DNA of 6,504 nt from Verrucomicrobia bacterium 12-59-8 (lineage in GTDB: Bacteria > Verrucomicrobiota > Verrucomicrobiae > Verrucomicrobiales > Verrucomicrobiaceae), in the NCBI GenBank assembly GCA_002279765.1, contig NCCR01000088.1:1-6504 (forward strand), read 5' to 3'. Made by a program: the position numbers and the translations under genes. The notes below the pieces were generated by a model, which was not told the origin of the DNA, searched no databases, and saw nothing but the letters and a program-made list of their open reading frames with translations. Every line of letters begins with the position of its first letter. The stretch's first letter is position 1. Positions 1 through 6,408 of this stretch are shown one piece after another.

Positions 1-1
1 A

Positions 2-190
2 GGTTTCGGCAAGGAAGGCGACTATGTCGCGCGCCAGATCCATCGCTGGACCAAGCAGTACCAGATGTCCGAGACAGCCAAGATCCCCGAGATGGACAAG
101 CTCATGGAATGGCTGCCCGCGCACATGCCGGCGTTGGAACGCTTCGCCGCGCACGCCGGTCACCATCTGCCGAAACTCGTCCGTGGTTAG
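2..190 (+). pseudogene. Phosphotransferase family fragment (COG3173, APH/ACAD10-11-like), missing both ends
   Basis: This frame is open from the left edge to a TAG at 188-190. Its first 43 or so residues (bases 2-130) resemble the segment of the aminoglycoside-phosphotransferase-like/ACAD10-11-like family between the N-lobe and the catalytic loop: GFGKEGDYVARQIHRW, then KQYQMSE, then MDKLMEWLPAHMP. In the family this is followed shortly by the catalytic HGD and a DWE motif; neither is present. From about base 131 the frame is only the antisense of the NeuB gene, and it ends by chance at 190. Of the 43 family-like codons, 37 end in G or C (about 86%), against roughly 72% in the first 50 codons of the neighbouring NeuB gene; the sample is small. 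Family members are kinase-like proteins often encoded near acyl-CoA dehydrogenases, an odd neighbour for a glycan locus. The family call rests on remembered motif similarity. The fragment cannot encode an active enzyme as it stands. Confidence 0.6.
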
Positions 191-937
191 GGAGGCGGAC
201 ACATCCGGTCCGAACATCTCGCGACTGAAGGTGATATGAACCTCGATCAATTTTGCGCCAAGGGTGACAGCGGCAAGGGAGGGATATGGAGTGCCGGAGT
301 GGTCGGACAAACCGACGGGGCACTGATAGCGTTCGGCTAGTTCGGCGATCTGATTGAGGCCGATTTTCTCCGGCGGGCAAGGATAGGCGGTGGTGCACTG
401 AAACACAGCCACGGGTGTTTCGGCCGCCCGCAGCAGAGCGACGGTGGCATCCATTTCCTCCAGATAACTCATGCCGCTGGAGACGAGCACAGGTTTGCCC
501 GTGGCAACCATGGCGTCCAGAAAGAGCCGGTTGGTCACCTCCCCCGAGGCGACTTTCCATGCCGACACACCGATGCGCTCCAGCAGACGGATGGCGGCCA
601 GTGAAAAGGGCGAACTCAAAAATACGAGCCCTTTTTCCTCAGCATGCTGCTTGAGTTCGAGCCATTGCGGCTCGGTGAATTCCATGCGCTTCCAGTAGTC
701 GTAGCGCGTGGCGTCCTGCTTGCTGAATTTAACCCGCCAAGTGTCCAGCTCCGAACTTTCTTCCGCAGCGATGTGGGTCTGAAATTTCACCGCATCGGCC
801 CCGGTGGCCGCCACGGCATCAATGTAAGCGTGCGCGGTCCCCAGACTGCCATCGTGGGCCTGAGCGACTTCTGCGATGATGAAGCATGGGGCGGCAGGGT
901 TCTGCCACAGATCATTGATGTCGCGGAGAGGGGACAT
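2..937 (-). CDS. NeuB-family N-acetylneuraminate (nonulosonic acid) synthase, C-terminus replaced
   Basis: NeuB enzymes condense phosphoenolpyruvate with an N-acetylhexosamine such as ManNAc to make a sialic, legionaminic or pseudaminic acid in the cytoplasm. The start is the ATG at 937-935, 14 bases after the epimerase stop, with a partial ribosome site (AGGCAGGT) upstream. Visible motifs are IAEVAQAHDGS (21-31), KFQT with Lys51, FLSSPFS (106-112), KVASGE with Lys128, SSGM (153-156), CTTAYP (181-186), LSDHSG with His213 and EVHITF with His234. The two histidines match the metal ligands His215 and His236 of the meningococcal enzyme. Recognisable sequence ends at about residue 263 (base 149), whereas the family is about 335-350 residues. 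The C-terminal SAF domain, which supplies an arginine to the partner subunit's substrate site, is therefore missing. The frame has no stop before the window edge, but residues after 263 are antisense to the phosphotransferase fragment. The exact sugar product is unknown. Family call confident; intactness doubtful. Confidence 0.82.
   Translation of the reverse strand, partial: MSPLRDINDLWQNPAAPCFIIAEVAQAHDGSLGTAHAYIDAVAATGADAVKFQTHIAAEESSELDTWRVKFSKQDATRYDYWKRMEFTEPQWLELKQHAEEKGLVFLSSPFSLAAIRLLERIGVSAWKVASGEVTNRLFLDAMVATGKPVLVSSGMSYLEEMDATVALLRAAETPVAVFQCTTAYPCPPEKIGLNQIAELAERYQCPVGLSDHSGTPYPSLAAVTLGAKLIEVHITFSREMFGPDVSASLTTDEFRQMVTGVRGEAFQRRHVRGQPFHELVHLGDLGCLGHLVLLGPAMDLARDIVAFLAET
128..151. 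other. Junction between two unrelated convergent gene fragments
   Basis: Left of this interval the plus strand reads as a phosphotransferase. Right of it the minus strand reads as NeuB up to the residues MVTGVR (bases 149-166). Neither protein reaches its usual end. No insertion sequence, long repeat, terminator or attachment-site-like sequence is visible at the join. The two frames are in codon register, so the NeuB frame stays open across the foreign part and an automatic gene caller would extend it to the window edge. An assembly chimera or a recombination breakpoint would both give this picture. Confidence 0.6.
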
Positions 938-951
938 GGTACCTGCCTGGG

Positions 952-1908
952 CTAGCTTGCAGCGCTTGCCACCTGCTTGTAAAACTCCAACGTCTGGCGC
1001 AGCCCTTCCTCCCAATCCACCTTCACCTCATAGCCCAGGCCATCACGTGCGGCGCTGATGTCCGCCAGCGAGTGCAGCACATCGCCAGCACGCGCCGGTT
1101 CAAAGCGTGGCTGAAGCTCCTGGCCGGTCAGTTGGTTAATGTCCTTCACCAGACGGATCAAATCAATGGAATGCCCGGCGGCCACGTTGAAGACCTTGCC
1201 TGCTGCCTTCTCCGCTGGCGCTTCGGCGGCGAGCAGATTCGCAGACACAGCGTTGTCCACATAGGTGAAATCACGCGCCTGACTGCCGTCACCAAAGATG
1301 ACCGGAGGCTTTCCTTCCAACATGAAGGTGCAGAACTTGGCGATCACCCCGGAATACGGCGAATCAAACGCCTGGCGTGGTCCGAAGATGTTAAAGTAGC
1401 GCAGAGCGATGGCTTCAAACCCATAGAGCTGATGAAAGAGCTGGCAGTAACGCTCACTCCCATACTTTTGCAGCGCGTAAGGAGACAGCGGCTGCACGGG
1501 CAGGCCCTCGTATTTGGCAGGCGCGTCGGCGTTGCCGTAGATGGAGGATGAAGATGCAAACATCAGGCGTTTCACCCCGGCATCGCGTGCGGCCAGCAGC
1601 ACGTTCAGGGTGCCGTCCAGGTTTTGCGCATTGCTCTCAAGCGGCTCAGCGACGGAGCGCGGCACCGAGGGCAGCGCCCCCTGGTGAAAGACCCAGTCGA
1701 TGCCGGGCATCAGCTTGGCCAGCAGCGCCTGATCGCAGATGCTCCCCTCCACGAGGTCGATCTTGTCCCCCGGCTTTTTCCAATCGAGATTGGCGGGATT
1801 GCCGAGCGAAAGATTATCCAGGACAATGACCTCAGCACCTCTGCGGCAGAGCGCCTCGGAAATGTGAGAGCCAATAAAACCTGCACCACCTGTGACGAGA
1901 GCCTTCAT
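952..1908 (-). CDS. NAD-dependent UDP-sugar 4-epimerase, WbpP/TviC-like (extended SDR)
   Basis: This 318-residue extended short-chain dehydrogenase most likely interconverts UDP-GlcNAc and UDP-GalNAc, or their uronic acids, by C4 epimerisation with bound NAD. The N-terminal Rossmann motif is TGGAGFIGSH (6-15), with Asp31 ending beta-2 as in NAD-binding members. HQGALPSVPRSV (75-86) and SSSSIYG (119-125) are typical of the WbpP group. The catalytic pair is Tyr144 and Lys148 in PYALQK. RYFNIFGPRQ (170-179), ARDFTYVDN (211-219) and GDVLHSLADIS (275-285) build the UDP-sugar site. The length fits the family. The start codon overlaps the dehydrogenase stop as ATGA (1905-1908), with no clear ribosome site of its own, so translation is probably coupled. 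Pairing with a WbpA-type dehydrogenase recalls tviB-tviC of the Vi antigen locus, and wbpO-wbpP. A UDP-glucose 4-epimerase role cannot be excluded, but the local motifs fit WbpP better. Confidence 0.85.
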   Translation of the reverse strand: MKALVTGGAGFIGSHISEALCRRGAEVIVLDNLSLGNPANLDWKKPGDKIDLVEGSICDQALLAKLMPGIDWVFHQGALPSVPRSVAEPLESNAQNLDGTLNVLLAARDAGVKRLMFASSSSIYGNADAPAKYEGLPVQPLSPYALQKYGSERYCQLFHQLYGFEAIALRYFNIFGPRQAFDSPYSGVIAKFCTFMLEGKPPVIFGDGSQARDFTYVDNAVSANLLAAEAPAEKAAGKVFNVAAGHSIDLIRLVKDINQLTGQELQPRFEPARAGDVLHSLADISAARDGLGYEVKVDWEEGLRQTLEFYKQVASAAS

Positions 1909-3200
1909 GCTTTGAAATAATGGGGTTTGCCTTTCATCAGAGCGCTGAGCGCATTGCGTGAGTCCACCACCAGCCGTGCATGTTCCGCAATGAGCGCCGT
2001 ATCCACGGCCTTGTGATTGGTGGCCACCAGCACTAAGTCGTAATCCGCCAGTGTTCCTGCCGCCAGCTCCACGCTCTTACGTCCGGCGAAATGCGCATGC
2101 TCCCGTGAAGGACGGATCACCGGCACGTGCGGATCGTGGTAGTCCACTGCCGCTCCCTGCTGTTCCAGCAAATCCCACAGCACGTAGGCCGGGCTTTCGC
2201 GGTCGTCATCAACGTTGGACTTGTAGGCGATGCCAATCATGAGGATGCGGCTGTCGCGGATGGTCAGGTGCAGAGAGGCCAGTGCCTCGCCCACCCGCTG
2301 AATGACGTAGGCAGGCATGGCGGTGTTGACCTCGCCCGCCAGTTCGATGAAGCGCGTCTCCTGGCCATATTCACGTGCCTTCCAGGTCAGGTAGAAGGGA
2401 TCAATAGGGATGCAGTGGCCGCCAAGTCCAGGTCCGGGATAAAACGGCATGAAACCAAAGGGTTTCGTCTTCGCCGCATCGATCACATCCCAGATGTCGA
2501 TGCCCATCGCGGCATAGACGACCTTGAGTTCGTTCACCATGGCGATGTTTACAGCACGGAAAATATTTTCCGTAAGCTTCACCGCCTCCGCCACGCGGCA
2601 GGATTCCACCGGCACCAGTGTCTTGATCGCCCGGCCATACACACCCAATGCGCGCTGCAGGCACTCCGGCGTAAAACCGCCGACGATCTTCGGAATCACG
2701 GCCACATCACTCTGCGGATTGCCCGGATCTTCACGTTCTGGTGAGAAGGCGAGATGAAAATCCACCCCTGCTTTCAGGTTTGAGCCAGCTTCCAGCACCT
2801 CGCGCAGTTCGGTGTCCGTCGTCCCCGGATAGGTGGTGGACTCCAATACCACCAACTGCCCGTGCTGCAGGTGGGGGGCAATGGCGCGCCCAGTGTTCAT
2901 CACATAGGTGAGGTCAGGCTCGCGGTGCTTCGCCAGAGGCGTGGGAACGCAGATGATGATGGCCTCGCAGTCGCGCACCCTTGAGAAGTCCGTGGTCGCG
3001 GCAAATCGTCCCGCGTCTCGCTGTGCGCGAACGGCGTCGGCGGAGATGTGCAGGATGTAGCTCTCTCCCTCGTCCAAGGATTTGATTTTGACGGGATCAA
3101 TGTCGAATCCCAGCACGGAGTTTCCTGTTCGGGCAAACTGGAGGCTCAATGGCAGGCCCACGTAGCCCAAGCCGATGATGCCGATGGTTGATGACGTCAT
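1905..3200 (-). CDS. UDP-N-acetylglucosamine 6-dehydrogenase, WbpA/TviB-like
   Basis: This 431-residue nucleotide-sugar dehydrogenase is of the UDP-glucose/GDP-mannose dehydrogenase superfamily. It probably oxidises C6 of UDP-GlcNAc (or UDP-GalNAc) to the uronic acid in two NAD-dependent steps. The N-terminal Rossmann motif is IGLGYVG (9-15), and acidic Asp33 and Asp35 follow beta-2. ESTTYPGTT (120-128) and SPERED (153-158) are standard. The central domain has KLTENIFRAVNIAMVNE (208-224), with the conserved lysine and asparagine. The catalytic cysteine is Cys263 in GLGGHCIPIDP. The C-terminal domain has GIAYKSNVDDDRESP (323-337), with the substrate-binding lysine and arginine. SLDEGESYI near residue 41 is typical of the WbpA/TviB subgroup rather than UDP-glucose dehydrogenases. 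The ATG at 3200 fits the usual short N-terminus. No Shine-Dalgarno is visible upstream, so the message may be leaderless. It is the first gene of the leftward set. Substrate choice is inferred from motifs and the adjacent epimerase. Confidence 0.88.
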   Translation of the reverse strand: MTSSTIGIIGLGYVGLPLSLQFARTGNSVLGFDIDPVKIKSLDEGESYILHISADAVRAQRDAGRFAATTDFSRVRDCEAIIICVPTPLAKHREPDLTYVMNTGRAIAPHLQHGQLVVLESTTYPGTTDTELREVLEAGSNLKAGVDFHLAFSPEREDPGNPQSDVAVIPKIVGGFTPECLQRALGVYGRAIKTLVPVESCRVAEAVKLTENIFRAVNIAMVNELKVVYAAMGIDIWDVIDAAKTKPFGFMPFYPGPGLGGHCIPIDPFYLTWKAREYGQETRFIELAGEVNTAMPAYVIQRVGEALASLHLTIRDSRILMIGIAYKSNVDDDRESPAYVLWDLLEQQGAAVDYHDPHVPVIRPSREHAHFAGRKSVELAAGTLADYDLVLVATNHKAVDTALIAEHARLVVDSRNALSALMKGKPHYFKA

Positions 3201-3213
3201 GTTGAGGGGTCAG

Positions 3214-3241
3214 ATAATTACAAAAAGGGATATGAAGGCAA
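3214..3241 (-). promoter_or_regulatory. Possible sigma-70-like promoter for the leftward sugar-nucleotide genes
   Basis: On the minus strand TTGCCT (3241-3236, 4 of 6 matches to the -35 consensus) is followed after 16 bases by AATTAT (3219-3214, 4 of 6 matches to the -10 consensus). Initiation about 7 bases downstream would leave a leader of only a few bases before the ATG at 3200, which fits the missing Shine-Dalgarno. Both boxes are weak and there is no other support. Confidence 0.25.
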
Positions 3242-3260
3242 GGCGGTGCGCATGCCAGAA

Positions 3261-3275
3261 CTTTTTGCCAAAAAG
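3261..3275. promoter_or_regulatory. Perfect 15-base palindrome in the divergent spacer, operator-like
   Basis: CTTTTTG and CAAAAAG form a perfect 7-base inverted repeat around one central C. It lies between the diverging dehydrogenase and glycosyltransferase genes, about 60 bases from the dehydrogenase start and 47 from the chosen glycosyltransferase start. Position and symmetry suit a dimeric regulator. The arms are mostly A/T runs, and about 0.4 such perfect sites would be expected by chance in a window this size, so the regulatory role is only a guess. It has no following T-run and would be too weak as a terminator hairpin. Confidence 0.3.
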
Positions 3276-3321
3276 AACCTTTATTTCGCCTTCAGCTCAG
3301 GGCATGGAACTGTGCGGACAC

Positions 3322-4464
3322 ATGGCTGACTCCACCTCCCCTCCACGCCTCTGGCGCATCGTCCACTCTGAAGCCTCCCTCGGCTGGGGTGGGCAGGAGC
3401 ACCGCATCCTAGCGGAAATGAACGGATTTCGCAGCCGTGGCAGTGATGTCTGGCTGATCGCCCCTCCCAACAGCCAGCTTTATCAACGTGCAGAACAGGC
3501 AGGCGTGCCGGTGCTGGCCCAGCGCTTCAACCAACGCCACCTACTGCCGTTTCATGTGCTGCGGCTGGCGTGGTGGCTCAGGCGCCACCGCATCGAGATC
3601 GTCAATCCCCACAGTTCGCGTGACGGCTGGATGCTGACCCTGGCGGCACGTATCGCACGGGTGCCGCTGATCATCCGCAGCCGCCATTTTGATGTTCCCA
3701 TTCCCAACAAGTCGCTCAGCCGCCTGATGTACAAGGAGTGGAGTCATCACATCATCACCACGAGCCCAAAGATCACCGACACCCTGGTGAAGACGTTTGA
3801 ACTATCGCCTGACGAGGTCACCACTCTGCCAACGGGTGTCGATCTGCAACGCTTCCATTCCGATGGGCCGCGCGCCGCACTGCCATTGCCTGCGCTACCC
3901 GCTGGCACACCGATCATCGGCATGGTGACGGTCATCCGTTATGCCAAGGGGACGCAAATCCTCGCCGAAGCAGCAGGCCTGCTGCGCGAACAGGGTATGC
4001 GCATTCACTGTGTCGTCGTCGGGGACGGCCCGTGGCGCGCGCATCTGGAGGAGGCCATCCTCAAGCTCGGCGTGCAGGACTTATTCACCCTGGCAGGGCA
4101 TCGTGAGGATGTGCCGGACATCATGAGGGCGCTCGACATCGTCGCCATCCCGTCTTTTCACGAAGCAATCCCGCAGTCAGGGCTCCAGGCGCTGGCCACC
4201 GGCGTACCGGTGGTAGCCAGCAATGTCGGCGGCATCCCTAGCATCATCAAAGACGGTGAAACTGGCCGTCTCGTGCCTATGCAAGATCCCGCCGCTCTTG
4301 CCAACGCCATCCGCGAGACGCTGGAACAGCGCGCAAAAACGCAGACCATGTGTGCGGCGGGCAGGAGCTTCATTGAGCGTGAGCACAGCCTGGAAAACAT
4401 GCTGGACCGGCTGGATGCCATTTACCGCAGACACCTTGGAACGACTTCTCAGTTGTGCGGATGA
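3322..4464 (+). CDS. GT4-family glycosyltransferase (GT-B fold)
   Basis: This 380-residue retaining glycosyltransferase is predicted to move a sugar from a nucleotide donor to a lipid-linked or LPS-like acceptor at the inner face of the cytoplasmic membrane. The N-terminal lobe opens with IVHSEASLGWGGQEHRI (13-29), whose glycine-rich loop is usual for family starts. The C-terminal lobe has TLPTGVDLQRF (168-178), VVVGDGPWR (231-239), AGHREDVPDIM (258-268) and the donor-site run SFHEAIPQSGLQALATG (278-294), then VVASNVGGIP (297-306). The usual EX7E motif reads E281-x7-Gln289. The frame is open back to 3175, but those extra 49 residues overlap the divergent gene and look unrelated to the family. 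The ATG at 3322 gives the usual length; the ATG at 3304 is the alternative. Neither has a good ribosome site. It is first in the rightward set, 18 bases before the ABC exporter. Sugar specificity cannot be read. Confidence 0.87.
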   Translation: MADSTSPPRLWRIVHSEASLGWGGQEHRILAEMNGFRSRGSDVWLIAPPNSQLYQRAEQAGVPVLAQRFNQRHLLPFHVLRLAWWLRRHRIEIVNPHSSRDGWMLTLAARIARVPLIIRSRHFDVPIPNKSLSRLMYKEWSHHIITTSPKITDTLVKTFELSPDEVTTLPTGVDLQRFHSDGPRAALPLPALPAGTPIIGMVTVIRYAKGTQILAEAAGLLREQGMRIHCVVVGDGPWRAHLEEAILKLGVQDLFTLAGHREDVPDIMRALDIVAIPSFHEAIPQSGLQALATGVPVVASNVGGIPSIIKDGETGRLVPMQDPAALANAIRETLEQRAKTQTMCAAGRSFIEREHSLENMLDRLDAIYRRHLGTTSQLCG

Positions 4465-4482
4465 CGATGCGGCACTTAATGA

Positions 4483-6402
4483 ATGAAGCCATTCATGTCC
4501 GCCCCTTCCGCACCACCTCCTCCAGCTAAAATCAATCTTGCCGATCCTCACCTCCGTGCGGTAGTGGCGGACACCCTCAGGGCTATCTGGAAGTACGTCC
4601 TGCCCCATCGCGGCCGCTTCATTCTAAGCACCGTACTGGGCATCCTCAGCGGTCTGTTCTCTGGTGTGATGATCATCGGCTTCCAGCTCATCTTCTCGCT
4701 CGTGCTCAAGGGCAAGACCACCACTCTGGGGGAGGGCATCGACCTCCCGCTCATCGGCGTGCTCAACCCGGCGGAACTCCTCGGCGTCTCCTCGGACACA
4801 CCTGTGGGCATCACCGGCGTCTCCATCGCCTGCGCTTTCGTCCCTGTGCTCATCTTCATGCGCGGCTTCCTTGGTTATCTCTCCAGCTACATGCAGGCCT
4901 GGGTCACGAGCAAGGTGGTGTACCAGATCCGCAACGACGCCTTCCGCAGCATCATGCGGCAGTCACCGGGGTATTTTAACAACGCAAGAACTGGAGAACT
5001 GATGCAGACCGTCATCAGCCAGACCGGCGTGGTGCAGCGCAATGCCATGCAGCTCATTCAGACCCTCGTGCAACGCCCGGTGACCATCATCGCCATTCTC
5101 GTTCCCCTCTTTGCCAGCGACTGGTTCTTCACGGTCATGTCGCTGGTCATTTTCCCCGCCTGCCTGTATCCGATCCTGCGCCTCGGTAAACGGGTGCGCA
5201 AAGTGGGAGCCAAGGAGGAATACGACTCCCGTGCCCTCATGGCTTCCATGCAGGAGTCCTTTGCCGGTATCAGGCTGGTCAAATCCTACGCACGCGAAGA
5301 TTACGAAATGCAGAGATTTGACCGCTCAAATGCAAGCATGACGCGCAATATGGTGCGCTGGGCTAAAGCGCTGGAACTCATCGGCCCAATCGTGGAAACG
5401 GTGGCCTCGTTTGGCATCGCCGCCGGTCTGGTTTATGCTTGGCATCGCGGCATCGAAGCCCAGAAGTTCTTTGTGCTGGTGATGGCGCTCACGCAGATCT
5501 ATCCGCCGCTGAAGGAGCTGAGCCGTGTTCAGCTCTTTCTGCAAAAGACCACCGTCGCCGCCGGCATGGTCTTTGAAATCCTCAACCGCACACCGGACAT
5601 TCAGGATGCGCCGAACGCCACGGTCATCGGCAGAACCTCCGGTGCGGTATCGTTTCAAAACATCTCCTTCTATTATCGCGACAAAGACGACGTCAGAAAA
5701 GACACGCCTGCGGTCAAAGGCATCGACCTACAGCTCGATCCCGGCAAGTTTTATGCACTTGTCGGCCGCAGCGGAGCTGGCAAAAGCACCCTCTTCTCCC
5801 TCCTGCTGCGCTTTTATGATCCCGACGAAGGTGCAGTATTTCTGGATGGCCGCGACATCCGCTCATGCACGCAGAACTCACTGCGTGCCAACATTGGCAT
5901 GGTCAGTCAGGATACCTTCCTGTTTCACGACAACATCCGCGAAAACATCCGCTACGGCCGCCTCGATGCCAACGAGGCGGAGATCATCGCCGCCGCAAAA
6001 AAAGCGCATGCCCATGAATTCATTGAGCAGATCAGCAATGGCTATGATGCCATCGTCGGTGAAGGCGGGTGCAATCTCTCCGGCGGCCAGAAGCAGCGCA
6101 TTTCCATCGCCCGCGCCATTTTGCGCGATGCGCCGGTCCTGCTCCTGGATGAAGCCACCTCTGCGCTCGACACCGAGAGCGAAAAAATTATTCAGGACGC
6201 CATCCATACCCTCTCTGCGGGCAAAACAGTCGTCGCCATCGCTCATCGGCTTTCGACCATTCTTGAAGCAGATCAGATCATCGTGATGGACCAGGGCCGC
6301 ATCCTCGCCCGCGGCACGCATGCGGAACTGCTGGGCAGTAATTCGGTATATCAGAACCTCTACAATCTCCAGTTCAGCGCTGATAACAAACATGACCCAT
6401 GA
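4483..6402 (+). CDS. MsbA-like ABC exporter, fused membrane and ATPase domains
   Basis: This 639-residue half-transporter would act as a homodimer in the inner membrane, flipping lipid A-core or another lipid-linked glycan. After a proline-rich cytoplasmic start (8-16), the membrane domain has hydrophobic segments at about 46-74, 108-138, a hairpin at about 197-236, and a final pair around 296-345. The ATPase domain has an A-loop tyrosine near 397, Walker A GRSGAGKST (428-436), Q-loop Gln476, signature LSGGQKQR (532-539), Walker B VLLLD (552-556) with catalytic Glu557, D-loop SALD (560-563) and H-loop His588. All ATP-hydrolysis residues are present. The first external loop (about 75-107) seems longer than in enterobacterial MsbA. 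The start at 4483 lies 18 bases after the glycosyltransferase stop; the ATG at 4495 is an alternative. MsbA, a PglK-like flippase or another glycolipid exporter are all possible; the neighbouring genes favour a glycolipid over a drug or peptide. Confidence 0.9.
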   Translation: MKPFMSAPSAPPPPAKINLADPHLRAVVADTLRAIWKYVLPHRGRFILSTVLGILSGLFSGVMIIGFQLIFSLVLKGKTTTLGEGIDLPLIGVLNPAELLGVSSDTPVGITGVSIACAFVPVLIFMRGFLGYLSSYMQAWVTSKVVYQIRNDAFRSIMRQSPGYFNNARTGELMQTVISQTGVVQRNAMQLIQTLVQRPVTIIAILVPLFASDWFFTVMSLVIFPACLYPILRLGKRVRKVGAKEEYDSRALMASMQESFAGIRLVKSYAREDYEMQRFDRSNASMTRNMVRWAKALELIGPIVETVASFGIAAGLVYAWHRGIEAQKFFVLVMALTQIYPPLKELSRVQLFLQKTTVAAGMVFEILNRTPDIQDAPNATVIGRTSGAVSFQNISFYYRDKDDVRKDTPAVKGIDLQLDPGKFYALVGRSGAGKSTLFSLLLRFYDPDEGAVFLDGRDIRSCTQNSLRANIGMVSQDTFLFHDNIRENIRYGRLDANEAEIIAAAKKAHAHEFIEQISNGYDAIVGEGGCNLSGGQKQRISIARAILRDAPVLLLDEATSALDTESEKIIQDAIHTLSAGKTVVAIAHRLSTILEADQIIVMDQGRILARGTHAELLGSNSVYQNLYNLQFSADNKHDP

Positions 6403-6408
6403 CCCATG
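6391..6408. repeat. Short tandem repeat (CATGACC, about 2.6 copies) at a stop/start junction
   Basis: The unit CATGACC occurs twice in a row, followed by CATG. The ABC exporter's TGA (6400-6402) and the next gene's ATG (6399-6401) both lie in it, and a second ATG occurs at 6392 in another frame. Loss of one 7-base unit would shift the exporter's last codons past the present stop. The array is too short to be a confident slippage site. Confidence 0.5.

Noticed and set aside
24..239. 71-residue plus-strand frame at the left end
   Set aside because: It is a shifted frame over the phosphotransferase fragment and NeuB antisense, with a Ser/Arg-rich, low-information product.
102..560. 152-residue minus-strand frame inside the NeuB gene
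   Set aside because: It is out of frame with the NeuB reading, rich in Arg and His, has no family resemblance, and overlaps conserved NeuB motifs.
1072..1551. 159-residue plus-strand frame antisense to the epimerase
   Set aside because: No recognisable motifs or ribosome site; the real gene is on the minus strand.
2127..2744. 205-residue plus-strand frame antisense to the dehydrogenase
   Set aside because: It is a shadow of a GC-rich gene; the opposite strand holds every expected dehydrogenase motif.
3265..3290. TTGCCA with TTTATT as a plus-strand promoter for the glycosyltransferase
   Set aside because: The two boxes are only about 10 bases apart, which is too close for a sigma-70 promoter.
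3175..3321. Upstream extension of the glycosyltransferase frame (49 residues)
   Set aside because: It overlaps the divergent dehydrogenase start and the likely promoter region, and does not resemble GT4 N-termini.
5525..6286. 253-residue plus-strand frame inside the ABC exporter
   Set aside because: It is a shifted reading of the ATPase domain, Ser/Pro/Arg-rich, while the main frame holds all ATPase motifs.
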